Shown in pieces: positions 54,802 to 61,297 of a DNA stretch of 61,297 bases (position 1 is the first letter of the stretch; every line of letters starts with the position of its first letter). The translations under genes and the position numbers were made by a program. The DNA comes from Weissella cibaria. GTDB lineage: Bacteria > Bacillota > Bacilli > Lactobacillales > Lactobacillaceae. Below the pieces are notes generated by a model. That model was not told the DNA's origin. It worked only from the letters and a program-made list of their open reading frames with translations, and did no database searches. Where the stretch lies: positions 1 to 61,297 of the forward strand of contig NZ_SDGK01000065.1 in assembly GCF_004521965.1 (NCBI RefSeq). Direction: 5' to 3'.

Positions 54802-55167
54802 ATGGCTCGTATTGCTGGTGTTGATTTGCCTCGCGACAAGCGTGTCGTGATCGCATTGACATATGTATATGGAATCGGTAACGCAACTGCCAAGAAGGTG
54901 TTGGAAGAAGCTAAGGTTTCTGAAGACGTTCGTGTTCGTGATTTGACTCCCGACCAAGAGGACGCCATCCGTGCCGTCGTAGACGGTATTAAGGTGGAAG
55001 GTGACTTGCGTCGTGAAGTCTCATTGAACATTAAGGCGTTGCAAGAAATTGCATCATACCGTGGTATCCGTCACCGTAAGGGCTTGCCTGTTCGTGGTCA
55101 AAACACGAAGAACAATGCCCGTACGCGTAAGGGCCCAGCTGTTGCAATTGCAGGTAAGAAGAAGTAA
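54802..55167 (+). CDS. rpsM: 30S ribosomal protein S13
   Basis: The 121-residue protein has the helix-turn-helix region [10 protein letters not shown] and the C-terminal basic tail ([18 protein letters not shown]) that contacts P-site tRNA. AGGAGG precedes the ATG. Confidence 0.98.
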   Translation: MARIAGVDLPRDKRVVIALTYVYGIGNATAKKVLEEAKVSEDVRVRDLTPDQEDAIRAVVDGIKVEGDLRREVSLNIKALQEIASYRGIRHRKGLPVRGQNTKNNARTRKGPAVAIAGKKK

Positions 55168-55198
55168 TTAATTTTTAAGGAAAGGAGATTACTTGATT

Positions 55199-55585
55199 AT
55201 GGCAGGTCGTACTAATCGTAAGCGTCGTGTAAAGAAGAATATTGAGTCAGGTGTTGCACACATCCACGCAACGTTCAACAACACGATCGTGATGATCACC
55301 GACGTTCAAGGTAACGCCGTTGCTTGGTCGTCAGCTGGTTCTCTTGGATTTAAAGGTAGCCGTAAGTCAACGCCATTTGCTGCGCAAATGGCTGCTGAGG
55401 CTGCTGCCAAGGGTGCTATGGAAAACGGCATGAAGACTGTTGAGGTCACTGTTAAGGGACCAGGTTCAGGTCGCGAAGCCGCTATCCGTGCGTTGGCCGC
55501 TGCTGGTTTGGAAGTTACGTCTATTAAGGACGTTACTCCAGTACCACACAACGGTTCACGTCCACCAAAGCGTCGTCGTGTCTAA
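55199..55585 (+). CDS. rpsK: 30S ribosomal protein S11
   Basis: The 128-residue protein ([34 protein letters not shown] at the end) binds the platform of the 30S subunit. The ATG at 55199 is 11 bases after AAAGGAGA; a TTG two codons earlier is possible. rpoA follows. Confidence 0.97.
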   Translation: MAGRTNRKRRVKKNIESGVAHIHATFNNTIVMITDVQGNAVAWSSAGSLGFKGSRKSTPFAAQMAAEAAAKGAMENGMKTVEVTVKGPGSGREAAIRALAAAGLEVTSIKDVTPVPHNGSRPPKRRRV

Positions 55586-55636
55586 TTGCCAGTTGCAACT
55601 AGTTCACACAATGCTTTGAAAGGGGTAACAAACAGT

Positions 55637-56581
55637 ATGCTTGAATTCGAAAACCCAAAGATTACGCTGGTTGAAGAGGATAGCAATTACGGTAAGTTTG
55701 TGGTTGAGCCGCTTGAACGTGGTTACGGAACTACTTTGGGTAACTCCCTACGCCGTGTATTGTTGTCTTCATTGCCTGGTGCGGCAATCAATTCAGTACA
55801 AATTGATGGCGTTTTGCACGAGTTTTCAACGGTCGAAGGTGTTGTTGAAGACGTCACGCAAATCATTCTGAACCTCAAGAAGGTTTCAATGCGCATCGAC
55901 AGTGATGAAGAGAAGACGCTCGAAGTTAACGTAACCGGTCCCGCTACTGTGACGGCCGGAGACATCACTGGTGACAGTGATGTGGAGATTTTGAACAAGG
56001 ACCTTCACATTGCCACTGTTGCGGCTGGGGCTACGTTGCATATGACTTTGTCTGCTGAACGCGGACGTGGTTATGTGTCTGCGGACCAGAATAAGGAATT
56101 GCATGATGAAATGCCAATTGGCGTTCTAGCAATTGATTCAATCTTTACCCCAATCGAACGCGTAAACTATCAAGTTGAGAACACGCGTGTGGGTAACCGT
56201 GATGACTTTGACAAGTTGACTTTGGACATCTGGACTGATGGATCATTGACTGCTACTGAAGCTATTTCATTGGCAGCTCGCATCATGTCAGACCACTTGA
56301 ACTCATTCGTTGAGTTGTCAGAACGTGCGGTTAACACACAAGTGATGGTAGACAAGGAAGAAGCACCAACTAGCAAGCATGCCGACACTCCTATTGAAGA
56401 GTTGGACTTGTCAGTTCGTTCTTATAATTGTCTCAAAAGGGCCGGGATCAACTCTGTACAAGAGTTGACGGAGCGTACAGAAACTCAAATGATGTCTGTA
56501 CGAAACCTCGGTCGGAAATCACTTGACGAAATCCAGGAAAAGCTGGCAGTGCTCGGTTTAGGGTTCCGCAAGGAAGATTAG
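55637..56581 (+). CDS. rpoA: RNA polymerase alpha subunit
   Basis: The 314-residue protein has the N-terminal assembly domain ([20 protein letters not shown]) and the C-terminal domain with [19 protein letters not shown] that binds UP elements. The ATG at 55637 follows GAAAGGGG; an earlier in-frame ORF start at 55586 is a TTG in frame but would add 17 unrelated residues. Confidence 0.97.
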   Translation: MLEFENPKITLVEEDSNYGKFVVEPLERGYGTTLGNSLRRVLLSSLPGAAINSVQIDGVLHEFSTVEGVVEDVTQIILNLKKVSMRIDSDEEKTLEVNVTGPATVTAGDITGDSDVEILNKDLHIATVAAGATLHMTLSAERGRGYVSADQNKELHDEMPIGVLAIDSIFTPIERVNYQVENTRVGNRDDFDKLTLDIWTDGSLTATEAISLAARIMSDHLNSFVELSERAVNTQVMVDKEEAPTSKHADTPIEELDLSVRSYNCLKRAGINSVQELTERTETQMMSVRNLGRKSLDEIQEKLAVLGLGFRKED

Positions 56582-56619
56582 ATTAAACGATAGAATTCCA
56601 AGTAAAGGAGGACATACTC

Positions 56620-57006
56620 ATGGGATACCGCAAGTTGGGACGTACTAGCTCACAACGTAAGGCTATGTTGCGTGATTTGACGACTGCTTTGTTGATCAAC
56701 GGTCGCATTCAAACGACAGAAGCTCGAGCTAAGGAAGTTCGCCGTACTGCAGAAAAGATGATTACGTTGGGTAAGCGTGGTGACTTGGCTTCACGCCGTA
56801 AGGCCGCTGCTTTCGTACGTAACGTCGTTGCTGACGTACAAACGACTGAAGATAACAAGGTCAAGGTAGAAACGGCTTTGCAACACTTGTTCAACGATGT
56901 TGCACCTCGCTTTGAGGGCCGCGCAGGTGGTTACACTCGCATCTTGAAGACGGTACAACGTCGTGGAGACGCTGCACCAATGGTTATCTTGGAATTGGTT
57001 GACTAA
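56620..57006 (+). CDS. rplQ: 50S ribosomal protein L17
   Basis: The 128-residue protein ([39 protein letters not shown]) is the last gene of the alpha operon. AAAGGAGG is about 8 bases before the ATG. Confidence 0.98.
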   Translation: MGYRKLGRTSSQRKAMLRDLTTALLINGRIQTTEARAKEVRRTAEKMITLGKRGDLASRRKAAAFVRNVVADVQTTEDNKVKVETALQHLFNDVAPRFEGRAGGYTRILKTVQRRGDAAPMVILELVD

Positions 57007-57154
57007 TTTCATTGGTTAATTAATACAAAACAATGAAATCTCCCATGTTACATGGTATAAACCGTTACGATGATGGCAGTAGCCAAGTCTAGGTTGAATG
57101 GCAGTGATGTCGAACCGGTAATGTGTGAGGTTTTTTTGTGTCTCAAGATATTTC
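57007..57154 (+). other. Gap after rplQ with one hairpin
   Basis: TTTCATTG (57007-57014) pairs perfectly with CAATGAAA (57031-57038), but no T-run follows. The rest (57040-57154) has repeats of ATGGCAGT and ends with GAGGTTTTTTTGTG; I cannot draw a strong terminator. The stretch ends at the ISL3 element. Confidence 0.4.
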
Positions 57155-57218
57155 GGCTCTATGCCAAATAGCGTTGGTCGACAATGAATTTGAAAATTAA
57201 CGCGATTTGAAGAGTCGC

Positions 57219-57258
57219 AAAAAGTGGTGATGACAGAAATGTTGTCACCACTTTTTTT
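57219..57258. terminator. Hairpin terminator at the transposase 3' end
   Basis: AAAAAGTGGTGA pairs with TCACCACTTTTTTT. It overlaps the transposase stop and can stop transcription from both directions. Confidence 0.8.
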
Positions 57259-58525
57259 AGAATTTTCCATACTTCATTTGGATACGGATGCGTCGCATGT
57301 AATTACCGAGGTTTTGATAACCGTATGCGGTACGAGCTATTTGCTTAAGGCGACGGTTGATGCCTTCGATTTTACCGTTTGACCATGGGCAACGAAGACT
57401 TTCGAGGATGCCTTTTAAATTGCGCTTAAAAGTACCGATGGTCACGTCCATGGCGGAACCCACCGGTTTGTAAGTGCTGATCAATGCATGAATTAGCTCG
57501 GGGCTACGCTTGTCCATTGCTTCTAAAGCTTCTTGGTACACTAAATAAGCCGCCTCGAGAACCGGAAATGATTTGAACACTAGCGTGAGAGCTTCTTCTT
57601 CCGTGATATATTCGTTCAAGCCTCGCATATATTTACGATGGGTAGTTTCTAAGTTGCTGTATTTTTTGAGGAAAAGGCGCCAGCCGTTTTTCATTATTTT
57701 GTATTCACGAGAGTGCTTATCAAGTAGATGCTGAATGCCTGTGCGAATAGTGTTGATGGCACGGGTCATTAGTTGAACGATATGGAATCGATCAATGACA
57801 ATTTGGGCATTAGGAAATAGTTCCGGCACGAGGGTAGCGTAGCTAGCGTTCATGTCCATGACGACGTGCGTGACTGCCTGGCGTTGCTTCAAAGAGAAGC
57901 CATAGAAATAACTTCGGATTGTGTTTAAATCACGACTTGGCAATATCTCCATAAAGTTGTCAGGTGATGCATACACGAAAGCGTATGATCTGCTAATTCG
58001 AATTTCATCGAAGCTTAGAACTGCTGGTAAATGACTGTAGTCATAACGATAATCCTGGAGTTCGTCGTTGATAACACGGTGAACTGTTGAGTGTGAAAGA
58101 CGCAAAATAAAACCGATAACTTTCTCTGAAATATCCTCCATAGCCAGTCGAATAACTTGAAGGCGTAGGGGTTTAGAGATGTTTCGGGCTTCTTCTAAAT
58201 CGGGTGATGACACAACTACGGAAGCGTTGCACTCATGGCAGTAATAGCGCTGCTTACGCAGGCGTAGGCGGTTGTCGAAACCGTTAGTTGCGGGTAGCTT
58301 TACTTCGGTGGGTTTGCTGAAACCATTTTTGGTTAATATACTCTCTTGGCCACACAACGTGCATCGATCCATATCACCGTGTAGTGCAGCTTCATAAACG
58401 ATAGTTTTATGATTATCTTTTCCACGATATGAGATGTGGTTGAATTCACCGTTATCATCCATTAAAAATTCGAAATTTGGGTCTGTTAATCCGACGCTAC
58501 GTAGGATAGAATCATTTAAAGACAT
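57257..58525 (-). CDS. ISL3 family transposase
   Basis: The 422-residue protein has the ISL3 layout: an N-terminal zinc-finger-like part with CTLCG and YYCHECNA (CxxC pairs), a helix-turn-helix, and a DDE domain (LSFDEIRISRSYAFV, VMDMNASYATLV, CPWSNGKIEGINRRLKQIAR at the end). It appears intact. AAGGAG lies 8 bases before the ATG whose last base is 58525; an earlier TTG overlaps that site. Confidence 0.93.
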   Translation of the reverse strand: MSLNDSILRSVGLTDPNFEFLMDDNGEFNHISYRGKDNHKTIVYEAALHGDMDRCTLCGQESILTKNGFSKPTEVKLPATNGFDNRLRLRKQRYYCHECNASVVVSSPDLEEARNISKPLRLQVIRLAMEDISEKVIGFILRLSHSTVHRVINDELQDYRYDYSHLPAVLSFDEIRISRSYAFVYASPDNFMEILPSRDLNTIRSYFYGFSLKQRQAVTHVVMDMNASYATLVPELFPNAQIVIDRFHIVQLMTRAINTIRTGIQHLLDKHSREYKIMKNGWRLFLKKYSNLETTHRKYMRGLNEYITEEEALTLVFKSFPVLEAAYLVYQEALEAMDKRSPELIHALISTYKPVGSAMDVTIGTFKRNLKGILESLRCPWSNGKIEGINRRLKQIARTAYGYQNLGNYMRRIRIQMKYGKF

Positions 58526-58620
58526 CAATAGCTCTCCTTGTATTTTAGTTTTAGACGACTTTAGGATACACCGAGCTATTGGTGTTTTTTATTGTTGTTT
58601 TGAGAATGATTGATAAATGC

Positions 58621-58658
58621 AAAAAAAGCGTTGGTGATTAACCACCAACGCCAAAAAG
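58621..58658. repeat. Hairpin inside the right end of the IS
   Basis: GCGTTGGTG and CACCAACGC form a perfect 9-base-pair stem (58628-58651) flanked by seven A on one side and AAAAAG on the other. Read on the minus strand it forms a terminator-like structure that could block read-through into the transposase gene. Confidence 0.7.
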
Positions 58659-58667
58659 AATAGAACC

Positions 58668-58701
58668 AAAAAGGCCGGTTCATAACGAACAGGCCTTTTT
58701 A
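58668..58701 (-). terminator. Terminator of dedA
   Basis: AAAAAGGCC and GGCCTTTTT pair, with GTTC/GAAC extending the stem. It lies between the dedA stop and the end of the IS. Confidence 0.85.
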
Positions 58702-58702
58702 T

Positions 58703-59365
58703 TTATTGCTCCATTTGTTTTTGCTTTTTACTAATTAATGATTGGCGGACTGCACTGATAATGGCAGGGAGTGCAGTAACCACCAAGATACCAATAATGA
58801 CCAATGAGAAGTGTTCACTTACGAAAGGAATACCACCGAAGTAGTAGCCGGCTTCAACGGCCACGACGACCCAGATAGTTGCCGCAATCATTTCTAATAC
58901 AATGAAATTGCGGTATTTGAATCCAGAAATCGCAGCTGTAAATGGCACCAAGGTACGAATGATTGGTAGGAAACGACCTAAGATAACGGCCATCTTACCA
59001 TGTTTAACGAAAAAGTCGTTGGCTTCTGTCAAGTGTTCATCTTTGATAAAACGACCAAGCAGCGGGTGTTTAACTAATTTCAGGCCAACAGTTCGGCCAA
59101 GGAAAAAGTTCAATGAATCACCTGAAACAGCGGCAATCCAGAACATAATCATTAAGACCCAGTGGTTTAAAATGCTACCATGTAGCGCTGAAATAGATCC
59201 AGCTGCAAACAGTAGCGAATCACCTGGTAGGAATGGGAAAATAACTGAGCCAGTTTCGATAAAGATAACCGCAAACAAGGCGACGTATGACCAAACACCC
59301 CAGGTATTCACCAAGTTATTCAAATGAACATCGAGGTGAAGGAACAAATCAATGATGTGAACCAT
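58703..59365 (-). CDS. DedA family membrane protein
   Basis: The 220-residue protein has the DedA pattern: ETGSVIFPFLPGDSLLFAAG near residue 37, and GRFLPIIRTLVPFTAAISG near residue 127, with about five membrane spans. DedA proteins include scramblases/flippases of phospholipids and undecaprenyl phosphate. The ATG with last base 59365 is chosen by GGGAG upstream and by family length; an earlier start at 59410 adds 15 residues without a ribosome binding site. Confidence 0.9.
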   Translation of the reverse strand: MVHIIDLFLHLDVHLNNLVNTWGVWSYVALFAVIFIETGSVIFPFLPGDSLLFAAGSISALHGSILNHWVLMIMFWIAAVSGDSLNFFLGRTVGLKLVKHPLLGRFIKDEHLTEANDFFVKHGKMAVILGRFLPIIRTLVPFTAAISGFKYRNFIVLEMIAATIWVVVAVEAGYYFGGIPFVSEHFSLVIIGILVVTALPAIISAVRQSLISKKQKQMEQ

Positions 59366-59463
59366 GTCGATTTCTACTCCCGTATATTTATATATCTTGT
59401 CGAATGACAACTATTACTAAGTTTAGCACGTTTTACGACGCTTGAAAGACGCCTTAAAGATTA

Positions 59464-59472
59464 TGCTATAAT
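59464..59472 (+). promoter_or_regulatory. Extended -10 promoter of the cyclophilin gene
   Basis: TGCTATAAT is seen 40 bases before the cyclophilin ATG. A TTGAAA box at 59442-59447 lies 19 bases upstream of the -10 box, a little far. Confidence 0.6.
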
Positions 59473-59512
59473 AGCTAAGGAATATATTGAAGAATGTGTG
59501 AGGAAAATAAAT

Positions 59513-60094
59513 ATGGCATTGCCACAATTTGATTTGGCAGCAGTAGAAGGTCCTGTTGCTGTGCTTGAGACGTCAAAGGGAACAATTAAGATTCAATTGT
59601 TCCCAGCACAAGCACCAAAGACAGTAGAAAACTTTGTTGGTTTAATTGAAAAAGGTTATTACGATGGGATTATCTTCCACCGTGTGATTAGCGACTTTAT
59701 GATTCAAGGTGGTGACCCAACTGGTACTGGTATGGGTGGTGAGTCACTCTGGGGTGGTGCGTTTGAAGATGAGTTCTCTGACGAAGTCTTTAATTTGCGT
59801 GGTGCATTGTCGATGGCAAATGCTGGTCCAAATACAAACGGCTCACAATTCTTCATTGTGCAAGCTTCACGTGTCCCAGCTAACATGTTGCGTCAATTAA
59901 ATGGCTTAGTCCCTGACGAAGTTGTGACAGCATATGGTGCACAAGGTGGTACACCATGGCTTGATAAGCGTCATACTGTATTTGGTCATGTTGTTGAAGG
60001 CATGGACGTTGTTGATGATTTGACTAAGGTTCGTGTTGATTATGCGGATAAGCCAGTAGAAGATATTAAGATCATTAAAGCAACGATTGCTTAA
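59513..60094 (+). CDS. Peptidyl-prolyl cis-trans isomerase, cyclophilin type
   Basis: The 193-residue protein has the cyclophilin core [19 protein letters not shown] near residue 51 and [12 protein letters not shown] near residue 110, without signal peptide, so it is cytoplasmic. Compared with small PpiB it has an insertion ([21 protein letters not shown]). The ATG at 59513 follows GTGAGG; a GTG five codons earlier overlaps it. Confidence 0.92.
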   Translation: MALPQFDLAAVEGPVAVLETSKGTIKIQLFPAQAPKTVENFVGLIEKGYYDGIIFHRVISDFMIQGGDPTGTGMGGESLWGGAFEDEFSDEVFNLRGALSMANAGPNTNGSQFFIVQASRVPANMLRQLNGLVPDEVVTAYGAQGGTPWLDKRHTVFGHVVEGMDVVDDLTKVRVDYADKPVEDIKIIKATIA

Positions 60095-60157
60095 GTGATT
60101 ACCCGGTGTGCCGGGATACATATAAGAAGATAGACTAATGGTTAAGGAGTGGCACCA

Positions 60158-60559
60158 ATGACATATCGTATTGGGGATGTAGTAGAAGGAACGGTTACTG
60201 GTATTCAACCATATGGGGCTTTTGTACAGTTAGACGAACATACGCAAGGCCTGATTCATATCTCTGAGTGTCGTTCGGCGTTTATTCGACACGTGGGAGA
60301 TGAATTATATGTTGGTCAGGTGATAAAAGTGATGGTACTAGATATTGATCAGTATAATCAGAAGATTTCATTATCACAACGCAGTGTTTTAGATGGTGGC
60401 CAAATTGTGAAATCCGATCGTGATAATCAACGTGTGGATAACTGGCATCACCACTACTGGACAAATCAGCATTTAACAATAGGCTTTGATAGCATTGCGA
60501 CAACGCGGGATGCTATGATTAACGAGGCACTGGATCGTTTGAAAACGAAGCAACGATAA
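60158..60559 (+). CDS. S1 RNA-binding domain protein (CvfD/GSP13 type)
   Basis: The 133-residue protein has one S1 domain (residues 1-75: GDVVEGTVTGIQPYGAFVQL, GLIHISECRS, KISLSQRSV) and a polar tail. It resembles the Firmicutes general stress protein 13/YugI/CvfD, which binds RNA or ribosomes and acts after transcription. AAGGAG is 8 bases before the ATG. Confidence 0.85.
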   Translation: MTYRIGDVVEGTVTGIQPYGAFVQLDEHTQGLIHISECRSAFIRHVGDELYVGQVIKVMVLDIDQYNQKISLSQRSVLDGGQIVKSDRDNQRVDNWHHHYWTNQHLTIGFDSIATTRDAMINEALDRLKTKQR

Positions 60560-60575
60560 ACAGGGAGAAATAGAC

Positions 60576-60962
60576 ATGTCAATGATTGCTGGAACAATTG
60601 TATTTACACGAAATGATCAGTCTTATTTTTTAGTGACTGATGAGGTACCAACACCACGCTTCTACACAGTGAAGATGCACAAACATGCTGGAGATACGGC
60701 ATTGGGTTCGATTTTAACTGGTATGAAAGGGGAACTAGGTATTAATTTAGATAACTTACGGCTGGGCGAGTTAGCGGCATGGCATGGTAAGGGATTAGAG
60801 ACTGCGGAAGATTTGATTTCGTTGTATACCTTCGAACCAATTGATACAACAGATTTCAATATGAATCGTTTAGCGCTACTGGGATTGCAATTTATGAATG
60901 CAAAAGATGCGGCAGGCTTACTGACAAATGTTGATATGACAGGCGTAGCCCGACTAGATTAG
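60576..60962 (+). CDS. Possible degenerate Nudix-like protein, unknown function
   Basis: The 128-residue protein opens MIAGTIVFTRNDQSYFLVTDE, which resembles the first strands of a Nudix fold, and continues with a helix and ISLYTFEPID. The catalytic Nudix box (GX5EX7REUXEEXGU) is absent. I therefore give only a weak fold guess. It lies 16 bases after the S1-domain gene, with AGGGAG upstream, and is probably co-transcribed. Confidence 0.5.
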   Translation: MSMIAGTIVFTRNDQSYFLVTDEVPTPRFYTVKMHKHAGDTALGSILTGMKGELGINLDNLRLGELAAWHGKGLETAEDLISLYTFEPIDTTDFNMNRLALLGLQFMNAKDAAGLLTNVDMTGVARLD

Positions 60963-61079
60963 TGTATTTTAAATTAGGGGGTTGCAAAGCATCCTTAGAT
61001 TGGGTATTATATTCAAGTTGAGTTTTGCAAGAGATACAATTCAATTGCAAAATCAATCAGATCGAATTGAAATCGGTTG

Positions 61080-61108
61080 TTGACAAACCAACTTTGATTC
61101 GGTAAGAT
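61080..61108 (+). promoter_or_regulatory. rRNA operon promoter P1
   Basis: TTGACA (61080-61085), 17 bases, TAAGAT (61103-61108). It lies upstream of a second promoter and before a 16S gene that begins beyond the window. Confidence 0.8.
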
Positions 61109-61175
61109 ATAAAAGTTGCTTGCGGCGGTATATGTGTTTCTGGTTTGACAAGTCACAGCTCATTAAAATAAGTTG

Positions 61176-61204
61176 TTGACATTGAATCGCTGACTTGGTA
61201 ATAT
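61176..61204 (+). promoter_or_regulatory. rRNA operon promoter P2
   Basis: TTGACA (61176-61181), 17 bases, TAATAT (61199-61204). The same spacing as P1, with both -35 boxes perfect, fits rRNA promoters. Confidence 0.85.
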
Positions 61205-61211
61205 AAATAAC

Positions 61212-61250
61212 GTTGCTGATGAGCGACAACGAGATAGTTCTTTGAAAACT
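61212..61250 (+). promoter_or_regulatory. rRNA leader with boxB-like hairpin and boxA
   Basis: GTTGCT and AGCGAC make a small hairpin, and TTCTTTGAAAACTGAA (61238 onward) is the boxA-like element and common pre-16S leader of Lactobacillales. The 335-base stretch from 60963 to the end thus holds the control region of an rrn operon and no protein gene. Confidence 0.7.
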
Positions 61251-61297
61251 GAATATCGTTTCGATGAAACAAATGTGTAGGGTCATCAAGCAAGTTC

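Larger units (their letters stand above)
57155..58667 (-). mobile_element. ISL3 family insertion sequence, IS1165-like
   Basis: The element of 1513 bp has imperfect inverted terminal repeats. The left end starts GGCTCTATGCCAAATAGCG (57155 onward) and the right end, read inwards, starts GGTTCTATTCTTTTTGGCG (58667 inward); about 21 of 32 positions match, including the block GCGTTGGT. An 8-base target duplication is not evident (GATATTTC left, AAAAAGGC right). It carries one transposase gene on the minus strand and a hairpin near each end. Confidence 0.75.

Noticed and set aside
57040-57154. T-box or other riboswitch after rplQ
   Set aside because: No T-box core sequence, no antiterminator fold and no biosynthetic gene downstream.
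57147-58675. 8-base target duplication around the ISL3 element
   Set aside because: The flanks GATATTTC and AAAAAGGC do not match.

Overview
The window comes from a low-to-mid GC Gram-positive lactic acid bacterium, most probably a Weissella or a close Leuconostoc-group relative. The grounds are the LAB-specific leader before rpoB, ctsR-clpC without mcsA/mcsB, the tadA-SRP RNA-dnaX-ybaB-recR order, a short-LID adenylate kinase, IS605- and IS1165-like elements, and protein sequences typical of Lactobacillales. The genus is an inference from remembered family features, not from a search.

Layout. 1-1.55 kb: two membrane proteins (DUF975 and a CPBP protease). 1.58-1.76 kb: a lone tRNA-Arg(ACG) with its own promoter and terminator. 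1.9-4.9 kb: ctsR-clpC, preceded by a promoter overlapped by a CtsR-type operator. 4.97-12.7 kb: rpoB-rpoC behind tandem promoters and a Lacto-rpoB-type structured leader. 12.8-29.4 kb is the accessory and housekeeping part: an iron-type alcohol dehydrogenase with a MerR-type promoter, a GNAT/RlmA-like pair, an inverted DnaA-box hairpin, an XRE regulator/methyltransferase pair, a ClC channel, PepF, a Nudix hydrolase, an IS200/IS605 element with tnpA, tnpB and a probable omega RNA, an alpha/beta hydrolase, and a LOG protein. It also holds several decaying genes: a secreted protein, an XRE regulator and an MFS transporter. 29.5-37.9 kb: the DNA replication/repair block (RsmC-like methyltransferase, tadA, SRP RNA, dnaX, ybaB, recR, yaaL, then tmk, c-di-AMP receptor, holB, rsmI, acyl-ACP thioesterase). 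37.9-42.8 kb: galE, the t6A/N-acetylation group tsaB-rimI-rimI-tsaD, and a divergent polyprenyl diphosphate synthase.

43.1-57.0 kb is the continuous S10-spc-alpha ribosomal protein super-operon (rpsJ to rplQ, with secY, adk, infA and rpoA). It has a long folded leader, an internal hairpin pair between rplF and rplR, and a second promoter before infA. No rpsN lies between rplE and rpsH. An ISL3-family (IS1165-like) element with recognisable imperfect terminal inverted repeats separates it from dedA, a cyclophilin, an S1-domain protein and a possible degenerate Nudix protein. The last 335 bases hold two strong tandem promoters and a boxA-like leader of an rRNA operon whose 16S gene lies just beyond the window.

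The core modules are transcription (RNA polymerase subunits rpoA, rpoB, rpoC), translation and replication. The most unusual signals are a completely cysteine-free TnpB that keeps the RuvC triad, repeated loss of zinc-ligand cysteines in DnaX, HolB and an RlmA-like protein, a pair of perfect inverted DnaA boxes away from any origin gene, and the absence of yaaT/yabA and rpsN at their usual loci.
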